Notes: generated by a model from the sequence alone, not told the origin. A stretch of 64,000 bases of DNA from Mesorhabditis belari (GCA_958450365.1 CAUEEP010000924.1:930001-994000), one strand, 5' to 3'; positions 10,846 to 29,974 are shown, numbered from the stretch's first letter. Program-made: numbers and translations.

Positions 10846-11367
10846 TCACAAAAAACAAATTTGCTTAAACTGCAATGGCCAATGGTTGTTTAAAAAAAAA
10901 ACTTTTGAAAAGCAATTTAACGCACATAAAGATGGCGTCAAAGTGATTTCTGGCAAAATCGTAGAATTCTCTTTCTAATTGATAGGCGTCACTCATTTTG
11001 ATGATCGAAATCGTTTGATCAGATGGCTCGATTTTCTTCGACAAAAGAAAGGCTTCGATTTTCTTCGACTCGACAAAAAACTTTCGCATCAACCTAATAT
11101 TTGTTCTTTAAATGTATAAAAGCTTTTGAAATTTACATTAAAGGAATAGAAAGAAAGAAAGAAAGAAAGAAAGAAGAAGAGAGAAAGAGAGAAAGGAAGA
11201 AAGACAAGCAATGTAAATCTTTATAAACTAAATGAGTGATGAGTTGAACAGTCATTGACAAACCTGAGACTTCTGCAAAACCAAAAGTAAACCAAAAGTA
11301 AACCAAAATCCAATCAACAAACTATTTTGAATCAATTCAATGCTTTAAAGCTTAAAACCATTAATTG

Positions 11368-11654
11368 GATTGCATGATTTTATTAAAAATTTAATAGAGA
11401 AATAGATAAATAGATAGATTTCATCCAATAAAAGATCATTTCATCCAAAAGTTCACTCAAAATTGAGTTTACGAGACGATCTTCAAAACAAAAGCGCTTT
11501 TTTTCGATCTTCCAAAGTGTTTTCTAAAGCATGAACAATTTAATAAACCAAAAACAGAGTTTTAATAACTCGTTCATTCACTTTTCGGAATCAAGACTTG
11601 AATTGCGCTTGAAAGTCTCATCTCTAGGCAAAATGCATAAAAATGGCAAAGTTT
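11368..11654 (+). repeat. direct repeat, copy 1
   Basis: About 260-285 bases, from attaattggattgcatgatt through aggcaaaatgcataaaaatg, repeated with very few differences at 11865-12212. The pair flanks the GC-rich segment at 11655-11864. Confidence 0.9.
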
Positions 11655-11864
11655 GCTGACGTTTGCTGACGCAGACGCCGAGCTTCAAGATGAAGCCGGC
11701 GTCGACGTGCCTCCGCCCGAGCTCGAGTCACGTGTTTTTGACGTGCTCGACACCCTGCCCTTGCCGATCGACGAAATGTCAATCACTTCGATGTCGTCGA
11801 CCTCTACCAAGTCCTTGGTCACCTCCTCTTCGCTCTCGACCACTCCTCCCTTGTCTCCGTCAAT
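11655..11864 (+). other. GC-rich coding-like island between direct repeats
   Basis: About 200 bases, clearly more GC-rich than the surroundings and open on the plus strand (start 11653, stop 11889). The product is acidic then Ser/Thr/Pro-rich, with DVPPPELESRVFDVLDTLPL. Codon third positions are mostly G or C. It could be a captured exon or part of an unrecognised transposon gene; I do not recognise the protein. Confidence 0.4.
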
Positions 11865-12212
11865 TAATTGGATTACATGCATGCATTGAATTACATGCAT
11901 GCATTGGATTGCATTTGCATGATGCATGCATTCATGATATTAAACATTTAATAGAGAAATAGATAAATAGATAGATTTCATCCAATAAAAGATCATTTCA
12001 TCCAAAAGTTCACTCAAAATTGAGTTTACGAGACGATCTTCAAAACAAAAGCGTTTTTTTTCGATCTTCCGAAGTGTTTTCTAAAGTATGAACAATTTAA
12101 TAAAGTAAAAACAGAGTTTTAATAACTCGTTCATTCACTTTTCGGAATCAAGACTTGAATTGCGCTTGAAAGCCTCATCTCTAGGCAAAATGCATAAAAA
12201 TGGCAAATTTTA
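11865..12212 (+). repeat. direct repeat, copy 2
   Basis: Second copy of 11368-11654, with an insertion-like atgcatgcattgaattac stretch near its start (11876-11935). Similarity ends after aaaatggcaaa, where copy 1 runs into the GC-rich island. Confidence 0.9.
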
Positions 12213-12373
12213 AAAGCTTTTTAACATTCAAAGACTCAATGTGAAGAAGAAAATAAATAATTGAAAGCTTATTGAAGAAAGAAAAGAGTTATGCCACAGT
12301 TTGCAATGTGGAGAAGATCGAGGAGACCATTAGAGTAAGGGATAAGAGCCGCTCCGGACCGCCAGCCTCGACC

Positions 12374-12640
12374 TGTTGATCTAGCTCATTGGTAGAGGGT
12401 TCGCCCGGGGGGCGAGAGGTCGCGGGTTCGAGTCCCTCTACCGACTATATTTTGTTTCCCCAGTCCGTAAAAGGACTGGCTTAAAGGACCGGTGTGTCCA
12501 ACTTGCTGGCGGAAAAAAGGACCGAGAAGGCACACAAGGCCCCACACACCTAAAACCCGAATCTCTTTACGAGCCAAAGCCAAACCTCCCTTTCCCTCAG
12601 GAAAGGAGAAGAAAAACAACAACGAGAGAAAAGATGTCAC
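12374..12640 (+). mobile_element. tRNA-derived SINE
   Basis: Starts with a tRNA-like head: A box tagctcattggtagagg, a potential anticodon arm (ttcgcc/ggcgag) and B box gggttcgagtccc, ending ctctaccgac. The acceptor stem has mismatches, so this is not called a tRNA gene. An unrelated body of about 170 bases follows, ending in an A/C-rich tail (gaaaaacaacaacgagag). This layout is typical of a Pol III SINE. Confidence 0.65.
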
Positions 12641-12904
12641 CTATCTTCTTTATTAAGATTGCCTCACTTTCAAGGCCATCTTGGTCGCCAAAAGCATAAA
12701 CATAATTTTGCAAAAAGCGTGTTTTGGTGAGGTTTTTTTCGGTTTGGAGTTGCTTTTCTGGTTCCAATGAGTCAGAAAAATTTCCCAGAGAGTAAGCTCT
12801 TTGATATTCAATTTAAATGACTTCAGAATGCTTCCCGTACATTGAACGCCAACTATGAATCAATCGCTCCAATAACCGTTCGTCAAAACGTTTTCTACAA
12901 AAAG

Positions 12905-13085
12905 CGCTACCATAATCCTATTGTCTAAAAAAGCTACCGTACTCCTGTTGTCTAAAAAAGCTACCGTACTCCTGTTGTCTAAAAAACTACCGTACTCCTG
13001 TTGTCTAAAAAACTATTTTACCCCTATTGTCTAAAGACCTACCGTAATCCCGTTGTCTAGAAAAACTACCGTAATTCAATTATCT
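12905..13085. repeat. 25-base tandem array (ctaccgtactcctgttgtct)
   Basis: About seven degenerate units of ctaccgtactcctgttgtct followed by aaaaa, next to the right arm of the large inverted repeat. Confidence 0.8.
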
Positions 13086-13108
13086 TCATTGTCAATTCAA
13101 TTCATTCA

Positions 13109-14047
13109 ATTGGCACTTTTCTCTTACTCCATGATCATCGTAAGTTCGCAATTTGCATTGAAATGAAGAATTGAAATCGTCAGAACAAAATTTAACGGAT
13201 TTTTTGAACAAAATTTGAAGGAAACTAGCTAAAAAGCTAGCAAAATTAGCTAAAAAGCAAATCAGTATCGTTAAAGTCAAATTTTTGAGCCTTCAATCTT
13301 CAATAATTATTCTCAACAAAGCCGCATCTCAACAGCCGCATAAACTAAACGAAAAGCTTCTTAAGGTTTTGGTGAATTGGAGAATCTTCCGCGTATTCCC
13401 TCAACCCCCCAAAACCTCATCTTATTGAGAAGGAAAGCCTTTCCTCTAATTTATTGCCTCTTTATTTATTAATTTATTGCCTCAACTGTAGTTCAACTGT
13501 AGTCAAACTGTAGTAGTTATTTCAACTTTCAATTTCTCTTCATTCATATGTTCTTGGTGAAAGACAACAACAAACAAAAAAACAAACCAATGAAATAATG
13601 AAATTCATGATCGCATCGAAAAACCCATTGATTTTCAAGCTTTGTTGAAAGTTGAAATAACTACTACAGTTTGACTACAGTTGAACTACAGTTTGACTAC
13701 AGTTTGACTACAGTTGAACTACAGTTGAACTACAGTTGAACTACAGTTGAACTACAGTTGAACTACAGTTGAACTACAGTTGAACTACAGTTGAAGTTGA
13801 AATAACTACTTATTTCGATTTCGATTTCTAGATTTCGGAAATTCTCTCAAAAAATCATTTTTTTGCAAAAAATTTTGATATTTCTTGCAAAACAAATTCA
13901 ATCTTTTCTTTCAATCTATCAAGAATTCAAAGAAAAATTGTAAAAAAACGTCAAATTTGGATGAAAAGTTTTCGATAAACAAAGTTTTTAATGAGTTTAC
14001 TCACCGAGCAGAGTACGATAATTTTGAAAGTATAAGAAATGAAAAAG
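13109..14047. repeat. 0.9-kb inverted repeat, right arm
   Basis: Reverse complement of 7874-8763. The 11-base arrays are longer here (13655-13795, gaactacagtt about 11 times) than in the left arm, so the internal minisatellite changed length after the arms formed. Confidence 0.9.
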
Positions 14048-14610
14048 ACCCTAAAGAAATCTCTGAAAATACTCTTTTTTTCCCCTCTTTTCCCCTCAAA
14101 TAGAGCTTGTGCACATTTGAGAAAAGTTTCGCGATGGTGTCACGATAATTTATGAACACGTCGAGACAGAGATAAATCTGTCAATCGGTGTCTCGAGAAC
14201 AAAATTTCACCCCTCACTTTGTCAACTCAAAAAAATCTCGTTCGTCTAAATGATTCGTTCAAAAAACTTTCAATTAGAAATGCTTGAGAAGGACACAGAA
14301 TGTCAGAAAGTCTTTATTTTGTTCCAAGAAAAGAAGATAGCATTTCAGAGTAGGCATAGAAAAAATTTGCGGCAGAAAAATCAGGAAATTTTTTGGTGAG
14401 GTTTCAATTTTTAAAGTATTTTCTGACTTTTCCGAATGTCCGAAATAAGGCAAAATTAAGGAGTTGATGAGCAACTAGCAAACACCATTCGCGATACGAG
14501 AAACGACAAAGAAAAACCACAAATACACAAAAGAAAACTAATGCACAAAAGCCACGATTGCGTTGTGTAAAAGGAGGGAATAGACTTAAGAGAGAATAAA
14601 ATTTCAAATC
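14048..14610. other. no recognisable feature
   Basis: AT-rich non-coding sequence. Small open frames on the minus strand show no motif. Confidence 0.4.
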
Positions 14611-15073
14611 TATTAGGCTGTCCAGAAAGTCTTTTCGTACTTTCGTTAAAAAATAACAAATTAACCTATGGTTTTTTCTAAATAGAAAGTGTTTATTTTG
14701 TTCAATTTCCCATCTTTTTACGTCTAATTTCGTTTCACTTTCAAGCAAATTCAAGAGTGAAGACGTGTTTATCAAAAAAATCGATAAAAACCCCTACGAA
14801 GATATTGGTTGAATGGATTTCTCGGAAAATGTCGCTATATATCAAACTTTTTGTGCTCTATCTTTTATCTATAGACACGAAAATAGGTTTCCTTGAGCTA
14901 AAGTATCTAACGCTCCCAAAAAAATCCAGACAGGACTTTTTAAACCCGTTTTAATGTTATTTTGCAGAAAAATAATTGACCTTTCTAATGAAAAAAACGT
15001 AGTTCAATTGGTGCATTTGTTGGTTTTAAACGAAAGTACAAAAAGGAACGAAGACTTCCTGGCCAACCTAATA
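14611..15073. mobile_element. MITE family D copy 2
   Basis: Ends tattaggctgtccagaaagt and gacttcctggccaacctaata form an inverted repeat with TA flanks. The interior matches copies at 10124 and 30530 (tgtgctctatcttttatcta, aaaataattgacctttctaa). It lies about 350 bases past the PKN stop codon. Confidence 0.85.
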
Positions 15074-15418
15074 AAAGAAGTAGAAAATCTCAATACATAA
15101 TTTCACCTTCAACACATTTAAAAGGTTTTCTGAGTAAGAACAAAAACAATAAAACCGAGTTAATGTCTGGGATTGACAAAAGATACTGAAAAAGTCAAAC
15201 AAATTTTGTAATCTCATCAGTAAATTTTGAGAACGTTTAAGGGTTGGGCATGTCTTAAACCTTAGCTTCCAATAGAAATCTTGCTTTTGATTCTCCGAAA
15301 TAGAAGCCACGACCCGAAATGTGACAAAGATTTGGCAAAGGAAATTTAAACGGCTAAATAGGGGCTTGTAAAGTGTGACTAGTCAAATCTTCATAAAACA
15401 AAAAGAAACAAACAAAAT

Positions 15419-21991
<6,573 letters not shown>

Positions 21992-21998
21992 CTGAAAG

Positions 21999-24900
21999 AA
22001 AAAACATTAGTTAATGCTTAGAAAGAAAGTAACGAATGTAAAATGAAAAAAAGCCAAAAAAAAATCCATGGTTTGACCCAATTGTGTCTATCAATGACCA
22101 ATCAACGAAAATATGGCATGATAAGCAAAATCGATAAAGCTGGAGGGGAAAAAGGGGAACGTAAAAATGATGGTTAGGCGGCAAGCTGAAAACGGCTTAT
22201 TTTGGCTATCAATCAGGAAATGTTTTTATTTTAAAAAATCGATATGATTTACGCAAAAAGGATGAGAATTGAGCCGGAAACAAAATCAGCAACATTTTCT
22301 CGAAATTAGCGAAACGAGCTAATCGAATCAAATTCTATGTGGGCAATAATTAGAGGATTAACAAAAGCACACGCAGGGAGAAATGTTTTGAATCAATTTG
22401 AGGGAAAAGAAACGGGAAGTGGAAATTGTTGAAGAAAAGTTGCGTTTCAAAACCACAAATTTTTCGTGATGACTGCTTTTGAACCAACTCTGCTCAACTT
22501 TCGCAATGTTATCCATGTTATTCTCCAACTATAAAAAGAAAACAACGTACAAATATAGAAGCTTATAATTGTACTTAAGAGAAAGAGAAAGAAAGGAAGA
22601 AAGAGAGCAAATCAGCCAAACTGACCAAATTTTTTTCGACCTTTTTTGCCCATAACTTTCTTTAAACTTTACTTTTTCGACTGATTTAGTTATCATTTTA
22701 TTTCTTACGCTAAAACAAATCTAATGATCTAATGAATCTAATGATCTAATAAATTTTAAGATGTTATGGTTATGGGCAAAAAGCGTCAAAAAAAAGTGTT
22801 CCCCTAGCCCCCCACTCGAAATGCATAATTTACGTACGTCTTCTTTTGCATACAAATTTGTAAACATTAATCTTGTTACTTGATCTAACTTCGCAACAAT
22901 GAGATCAAAAGAAAGAATAACAAAATTGACAAATCGATTGTTTAGGTAGGAAAACACAGCCACAAGCCGGGGGGAGATGTCACCAAAAGAAGCGGTGAAC
23001 GAAAAAGTTAAAACCAAGATTTGAAAAATAATAACTAACCACAAAAACCCAAAAGATTCATAAAAGAACAATAAGCGGCCATAATTAGTCTTTTTCAAAA
23101 TGTAGCAACTTCTCATTAAGCCCCGCCGAAGAGAAACAGGGAAGTGTTGTCGGTCGGTCGGTCGGTCGTCGCGTCGCCCGTCTTTCGCCTCTTCTTCGCG
23201 CGCACGCGGAAAACGGCAATAGCCGATGGCGCAAGGAAGAAAGGCACAAGAAAAAAAGAGAAAGTGGGCCAGCTAGTGGAAGGGCCACCGAAAAATAAAC
23301 ACACACATCCATCCCTCGCATCTCCCCTCAAAACCTCCCTTTTTCGCCTGTGTGAATCGATTCAATGTTAGAAGTGTCAATGGATGAGAAATCCGACCCC
23401 ATCAGACGCTTTTTTTCTCGCGGTCTTGAGAAATGGGGCTGAAGATTTGGAGCCTGGAAACCTGGGATGCAAGTGGAAATTTTAAAAGATCTCTTTTCAA
23501 GTGCCAGTGATCAAAGAGCCGGGCTTGAAAGGAAAGCTGCAAATAGCTGCAGATGACAGCTAGAAAAAAAAGTCAGCAATTACGTAGATTGAATTGGATT
23601 GAAATATTGGATTGAAAACATTGTTTACCATCAGAATTTTGCCTAGGTAAAACTTGGCTACCATAAGAAGTCTATAAGTGAAAGATCTAGAAATTCTACA
23701 AGTTCTGTAAAAAGTTAGCAAACCAGCTAGGATAAGTTGGAAGAATAGCAGATAGCAGTATGATATAAATGACTCAATCACACCAACTCTGCAAAGCTAC
23801 AAGTATCAAACAAACTACAGCAACAAGTCATAATATTTAAACAATGATCTAATGTTGCAACTTGGCTACTGTCCAAAGATGATCTAATGCTAAAATTACA
23901 AAAAAGAAACCAAATCTAGCAGAATTTTCTTTCAATTCTTGAAAAAAGCTAAATCCAGATTGAAAGATTCCGAAAATAATCCTTCTGAGCAAACCTTGAA
24001 ATCCCCAATACTTAAAGTGCAAAAATAATAACTAAAGAAAAAAAGAAAAAAAGAAAATCTGGATTTGACAGAGAAAATCGCAAATAAAGATTAGGTGAAC
24101 CAAAAATAGAAATAATGGTAAATTTGCAAGATTGCAGATTTAAAAATTGATTTACAAATTGATTTACAAACTGACGCCTTCTTTATTATATTATTCTAAA
24201 GCAACAAACAGCAGGTTATTCCTAAAATTCCCCAATCATTTAAAAACTAACAAATTTGCAGGAGACAGAAAGGCTGATTGAGTTTAAAGCAAAAAAAAAA
24301 ATAATTAAATTGAAAATGAAAATATTCAGGTAAAATCAGACCCATTCATCGATTAGGGCGAGAGCTTTTCGGGGGTTCAGCGTTTGAATCACTTCAAAGC
24401 CGTCCCTCTTCCTCTTTCCCCCTTTTTTCTGCTTTCCTCTCTCTCGGCCCCTATCTGTGTGTAGTCGGTGAGAGTTCGCTGCTAGACATTGACTACAGTA
24501 CCCTTGAACGCCTGTTGCGCTTTAGAATGAGCATAGGGAAAGAGGCGCGAAAAGGGTGGATGAGAGCTTGTGGAATGGGTTTTTGAAGGTTTAGAAGAGG
24601 GAGAAAGAGTTGATTTTTTGTCTAGAAGACATCTTATGACGGCACAAAGCCTTCTAAAATTCGTTTGCACATCTTAGATTCTAATTTTACTCAATTAGAA
24701 GCAAGGAAAAGCAGTTTGTCAAGACTACACAGTTTGTAAAGACTACAAAGAGCTACATAAAGATCAACTAAAAATGTTTCAAGAATACAAAATGCTGGAT
24801 CTGAATGGATCCTTAAATAAAAATTTCTTCATTAATGAAGCTAGTTTATTAAAAAAAAGTAATCTCAGTTAAAAAATCAGATAAAAAAGTTAAATTGTAC

Positions 24901-25219
24901 TCATAATTGTACTCAAAATTGTACTCAAAAACAATTTTGAGTACAATTTTGGGTAGAATTTTGGGTACTCTCACAAATTGTCCTTCTAATCTTTTCAAAA
25001 TTGATATTAGAGTTGACAAAATTCGTACTAGAGTTGACAAAGTTCTCTAAATGCAATTCTCAATCTCAATCTTCATCTAATCTAATCTAATCTAATCTAA
25101 TCTAATCTAAATTCTAAAAATAAAAGTTTAAGCTCAAGAAAATCAAAAAAAAATTGAATGGCTAATGTAGAATAAAATAAGGATTTACCCATTCTCCTGG
25201 AGAATTAGAATTTCCGAAC
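21999..25219. other. non-coding region upstream of PKN
   Basis: No conserved exon found. Two GC-richer patches could be promoter or 5' regions: 23100-23400 (with a ggtcggtcggtcgg run at about 23150) and 24360-24640. 24898-24955 holds a small palindrome around attgtactcaaaa / ttttgagtacaat, and 25077-25110 a short taatc array. Confidence 0.35.
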
Positions 25220-25754
25220 TATTGGGTTGGTGAATTGAAAACAGCGGGACTTTGAACTAAAATTTATTCAACATAAAACCATAAATTCATTCCAAATAAT
25301 TTCCATTGTTATTGGCGACTTCTGCCCATTTTACAGGCAATTTGCGGATTCCTCTTTCGTAGTAGCATTTTGGTTTATGTCTGAGACAAGTGTGAGACTC
25401 AAAAATCGAGGACTGGAGAGGAGGATGGAGGACTCCCAGTTTGAGCACTTTCTTCAAAAGAAACCCATTTTAGTTTCAATAGAAAAGTTGTAGAGAATCA
25501 AAAATTAGGCTTATAGCCAAATTTTCAAAACGATACACTTGGTAGTTTCGCTTAAAATGCGAGTTTTGTGAAAATTCGTAAATTTGGCATTTCTTGAAAA
25601 CCAGTTTTTGAATCGTTTTGAAAATTAGGATATAAGCTTGATTTTTGATTCTCTACAACTTTTCCATTGACAGCAAAATGGGTTTCTTTTGAAGAAAGTG
25701 CTCAAACTGTGACATATGACAATAGCCGGCAGTTTTCAATTCACCAACCCAATA
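25220..25754 (-). mobile_element. mariner deletion derivative with intact ends
   Basis: Ends attgggttggtgaattgaaa and tttcaattcaccaacccaat are inverted repeats flanked by TA. Near the left end, on the minus strand, the transposase C-terminus is still readable (SYYERGIRKLPVKWAEV). The rest of the gene is missing, replaced by the sequence around gtgctcaaactgt/gagcactttcttca. It belongs to the same family as the pieces at 6690-6852. Confidence 0.8.
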
Positions 25755-26040
25755 AAAACTGCTCCAGTTAAATTCAAAAACCATTGAGTTACATTGAAAT
25801 CAAATTGAAGTCCGCAGAGAAATGCAGATCAAAATTTCTTGTAAATACAATTTTTTTTAGAGTAAGCGGAAAAGATTGGAATCTCTTCCTTCCTTTCTTT
25901 CTTTTCCTTTTCCCCTGTCAAAGTTTCAAATTTCTTACTCGCGAGTGGAGGGTCCACTTGCAAGAAAATATGACCTTTGCAGCGATTTTGAAAGTGATAT
26001 TTTAATAGAAGTGATAATAATTGAAAATATTTGATAAGTT

Positions 26041-26530
26041 TGGGAGTGGGACAAATGCGACCTTTTTTTTGCGCACCCGGACATTTGCGCACCTTTTATA
26101 CCGCACCTTGCCCATTAGCGCACCTTTTTTCGCGTTTTAAAAAAGCTCTAAAAAGCTAATATTAACCAATTTCTATTCCAAAAGTTCTTTTTCTAGGTAA
26201 TTTTAGGGCGTAGAATCGAAATTTTGACATATCAGAGCTTGTGGAAACAAATGGACGGAGTTATACAAAGAGAAAGATCGACAATTTTCTGTAATTTGAT
26301 CTAGCCGTCTTTCAAATTGGTTCCACACGCTCTGTTATGTCAAAATTTCGATTCTACGCCCTAAAATTACCTAGAAAAAGAACTTTTGGAATAGAAATTG
26401 GTTAATATTAGCTTTTTAGAGCTTTTTAGAACTTAAAACGCGAAAAATGGTGCGCTAATGGGCTAAGTGCGGAAAAAAAGGTGCGCAAATGTCCGGGTGC
26501 CAAAAAAAGGTCGCATTTGTCCCACTCCCA
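26041..26530. mobile_element. 490-base foldback element (family C)
   Basis: Long near-perfect inverted repeat: arms of about 208 bases (26041-26248 and 26322-26530) around a spacer of about 70 bases. Outer ends are tgggagtgggacaaatgcga and tcgcatttgtcccactccca. The arms carry repeated gcgcacct motifs. No coding capacity. Confidence 0.9.
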
Positions 26531-26959
26531 TAAGTTTTATCAAACGAAACACTTAACTGAATACTGTAAAAAGAAATTGGTTTCAAGAAATTTTAGGTTT
26601 CATTTTCTCTTCAACAAAAAATGTTCCCTCCTTCGAAAACATATTCATGAAACTTTCCACCTGATCTAATTAACTTTGTTGTTAATTCGAGTTGTTAAAC
26701 AGCTGGGAGTTTAAAACCTAAACAACAAAGTGTGATTACAGCTAAACTCTATTGAAAAAAAGAGTGAAACATTTTTCGGGGATATCGGCTTGAATGTAAA
26801 TCGTAGCGGCGGTGCTAAAGCTTTCCGCGCTTTTACATTAAGATTAGATTTTTAAAGTTTAAAATTTTTTGACATTTACATTCAAGATCAAAAGGAATTG
26901 TTGCGAGGTAGAAGGGAATTTTGAAAATTTTTGCTAGATTATTGTTTCTTTTTCTCATC

Positions 26960-27181
26960 TACCGTATTTTCTCTAATAGTAGTGCACCAAGAGCGTCGCC
27001 TAAATTCCTCGAAATCTCGAGAACCGCTTATCAGAACCTATCGATGTGGGGTCGGAAAATGTAGCTGACGATGAGATCTAGTGGGGGATTTGAGTGTTGA
27101 GCTTCTGTGAAAGCTTGGGAACTGTAAAATAGTCGTCAACTCGGCTCGATGAGATGCACTGCTATTAGAGAGAATACGGTA
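26960..27181. mobile_element. MITE family A copy 5
   Basis: Complete copy from taccgtattttctctaatag to ctattagagagaatacggta. The 27208 minisatellite lies directly to the right. Confidence 0.9.
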
Positions 27182-27207
27182 TTTTATACTCGTTTTTCTC
27201 CACTTCA

Positions 27208-27440
27208 TTGTCGCAATTGTCGGCCAGGCTAGGGTCAGGAACAAGTCCAGATTTAGGCCAGGTTAAGCCAGGAACAAGGACAGGATTCGGCCAGGTTAAG
27301 CTAGGAACAAGTCCAGAATTAGGCCAGGTTAAGCTAGGAACAAGGACAGGATTCGGCCAGGTTAAGCCAGGAACAAGGACAGAATTAGGCCAGGCTAAGC
27401 CACGACAAGGCCAAAATCAGTCCAGGGTTAAACCATCGTT
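27208..27440. repeat. 33-base minisatellite (ggccaggttaagccaggaac)
   Basis: About six or seven units of ggccaggttaagccaggaac plus aaggacaggattc or aagtccagaatta. At its right edge (27476-27560) another MITE-A-type terminus is followed by tagaataggattaactctga, the sequence that flanks the right end of MITE A copy 7 at 46315. Confidence 0.9.
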
Positions 27441-27560
27441 GTATTGCAATGAGATTGGAAGAGACTTGGAACTATAGTGCCGTATTCTCTCTATTAGAGC
27501 GAATACGGTGTAATAAGTAGAATAGGATTAACTCTGAAAACGTATTAATGCAGAAAAAGA

Positions 27561-28085
27561 ACAGAAAAAGACGATTTTTAGAGATCCTAAACTCGAATTT
27601 TTGTTTTTCAGCAAAGCATAGCATTTTTTTTGTACTGCTCAGCTAGAGTTATCAAAGTTAATAAAAAAATTTTACAGCTTTTCTATTCTATGTAAAATTA
27701 CGCGTAGATTTTATAATTAATTTTTGTTTTTCAGCTTAGATTAATGTATTGTCTTAGAAAGCGAAAATGCAGTAAGCATTAAGCGCAAAACTTTAGGTAG
27801 CACGCAACAGCGCAACACTGCCACACCCTGTAGTTCCAAACTCATCAGATCTATCCCTGTTCATCAAAATCAAATGTGTGATTCATCGAGATCGAAAGAT
27901 TTATGGTGGCCACCTGGGTGAGAGAGTGGGTCTGTTGCGTCCTCCATAAAGAGAATTTCTGATGATCGCCTCCTTTCGACAAAGAAATCTCGATAAGTGC
28001 CCATAAAAGAGGCTATGAATCTTTAAGCAAGTAATTATCGAATCTTGACTCTTCTAGATTTGAATTTTGTTCGATTTTGAGGCTA
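27561..28085. other. no recognisable feature
   Basis: Non-coding, with a less AT-rich patch at 27830-28010. No exon identified. Confidence 0.35.
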
Positions 28086-28089
28086 GATA

Positions 28090-28156
28090 ATGAGTTGAGT
28101 TGTTGAGTTGAGTTGTTGAGTTGAGTTGTTGAGTTGAGTTGTTGAGTTGAGTTGTT
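28090..28156. repeat. 13-base array gttgagttgagtt
   Basis: About five tandem units of ttgagttgagttg. Confidence 0.8.
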
Positions 28157-28402
28157 TAGCTTATATTCCCATTTGATCCATTTGATGCATCTTCATTTTT
28201 GAGCTACTGATTGTTTTCCCGTTTTCAAAAGACTTTTTTCTATTGAATCGAGAATTTAGCTTTTCCTTCAAAATTAGCTAATCCTTCAAAAATTATCCAT
28301 TGTTTCGGTGATCTAAAAAAGCAGAAGTATCCTCTGAAATACGTGGTTGAACCTAGATTTCCTTCAATTCCTCAAAATGATAAACTATCTATAAATCCGT
28401 TA

Positions 28403-28788
28403 CTCGTACTCGTACTCATACTCGTACTCGTTCTCATACTCGTACTCGTACTCATACTCGTACTCGTTCTCATACTCGTACTCGTTCTCATACTCGTACT
28501 CGTTCTCATACTCGTACTCGTTCTCATACTCGTACTCGTTCTCATACTCGTACTCGTTCTCATACTCGTACTCGTACTCATACTCGTACTCGTACTCATA
28601 CTCGTACTCGTACTCATACTCGTGCTCGTACTCATACTCGTACTCGTACTCATACTCGTACTCGTACTCATACTCGTACTCGTACTCATACTCGTACTCG
28701 TACTCATACTCGTACTCGTACTCATACTCGTACTCATACTCGTACTCGTACTCATACTCGTACTCGTACTCATACTCGTACTCGTACT
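28403..28788. repeat. 18-base satellite ctcgtactcgtactcata
   Basis: About 21 units built from the hexamer ctcgta with one catact or cgttct variant per unit. Both strands are open in several frames (EYEYEY, LVLVLI, STSTSM); these low-complexity frames are not genes. Confidence 0.95.
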
Positions 28789-28799
28789 TTAGCAAGTGC

Positions 28800-29570
28800 T
28801 CATTTCGTGCTCTCGAAACTAAAAGATTCAAGCGCAAAGAGTCGAGAATTTATTGTTGTTGAGAAAAGGGGATCGCGCAAGAGTAGTCCCCCTCGTAAAA
28901 ACTGCACCAAGCCACGAAGCGAACGGTCGTTAGCGGGGAATGAGCGGAGAAAAGGGGAAGAGAGGCGAGGAAAATGTTGAGGGACAATGAAGGGAAAGGA
29001 GGAGAACCTCTAACACTGGGTTTAAACATTGTTATCTATATTGTTATCTATATTATTATCCATTTATCTGTTATTATCGGTTTTATTTGTCATACCCAGA
29101 ATTCTGGCAAATCTTTTATTGATCATTTATATATAAAGCAATTGCTAAACTCTTAAATCTGATTTTTCGGCTCATAATCAGTTAATAGCTCTATATTCCG
29201 TTCTCGTGCGAGTCTTAGCTCTTAAAATCCCACTCTTTACTCTTCTCTTTTGTTTTCTTTCTTTTGTTTTACTCTTCTCTTTTGTGCATGATGTTTTGTT
29301 TGTGAATTCTATGCTCATACTAACTTTGGAGGTGATAAAAATTGCTTTTGGAAGTACCTCAGCTTTTGGAAGTACAACGAAGTACCCCAGCTCGCCATTA
29401 CCGATCGCTAGACGCCCAAGGAGAAGGGGAAATGAAAAGAAACAAAATATATCCATATTAGCTTCGTTAAAATCAAAAAGCCTCGCGGATTCCTTTGCTT
29501 TTCTGCTTTTAAAGAAACTAATACGAATCTATTTTGTTTCTTTTCATTTTCCCTTTACAACTTCTCCTTA
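28800..29570. other. no recognisable gene
   Basis: 28800-29010 is less AT-rich and could be a promoter or UTR region. The remainder is AT-rich with no exon recognised. The 121-codon plus-strand frame at 29206 is hydrophobic low-complexity sequence. Confidence 0.35.
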
Positions 29571-29574
29571 GGCG

Positions 29575-29925
29575 TACTTCTTCTTCTATAACTACTTCTA
29601 TAACTTCTTCTATAACTTCTTCTACAACGTCTTCTATAACTTCTTCTGTAGCTTCTCCTCTATAAATTCTTCTATAGCTTCTTCTATAACTTCTTTTATA
29701 ACTTCTTCTATAGCTTCTTCTATAACTTCTTCTATAACTTCTTCTACAACGTCTTCTATAACTTCTTCTGTAGCTTCTCCTCTATAACTTCTTCTATAGC
29801 TTCTTCTATAACTTCTTCTATAACTTCTTCTATAACTTCTTCTATAGCTTCTTCTATAACTTCTCCTCTATAACTTCTTCTATAGCTTCTCCTCTATAAC
29901 TTCTCTTCCTCTATAAATTCTGCGA
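29575..29925. repeat. 12-base array tataacttcttc
   Basis: About 28 units of tataacttcttc with tatagc, tacaac and tctcct variants; almost pure pyrimidine runs alternate with tata. Confidence 0.9.
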
Positions 29926-29974
29926 GTACTTCCCTTGTTAGCTTCAGATCTTTGAGCTCTTTTCTATCTTATAT

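Noticed and set aside
28343..28837. Long frames coding LVLVLI, EYEYEY or STSTSM
   Set aside because: They are six- and eighteen-base repeats open on both strands; no start context, splice signals or protein family.
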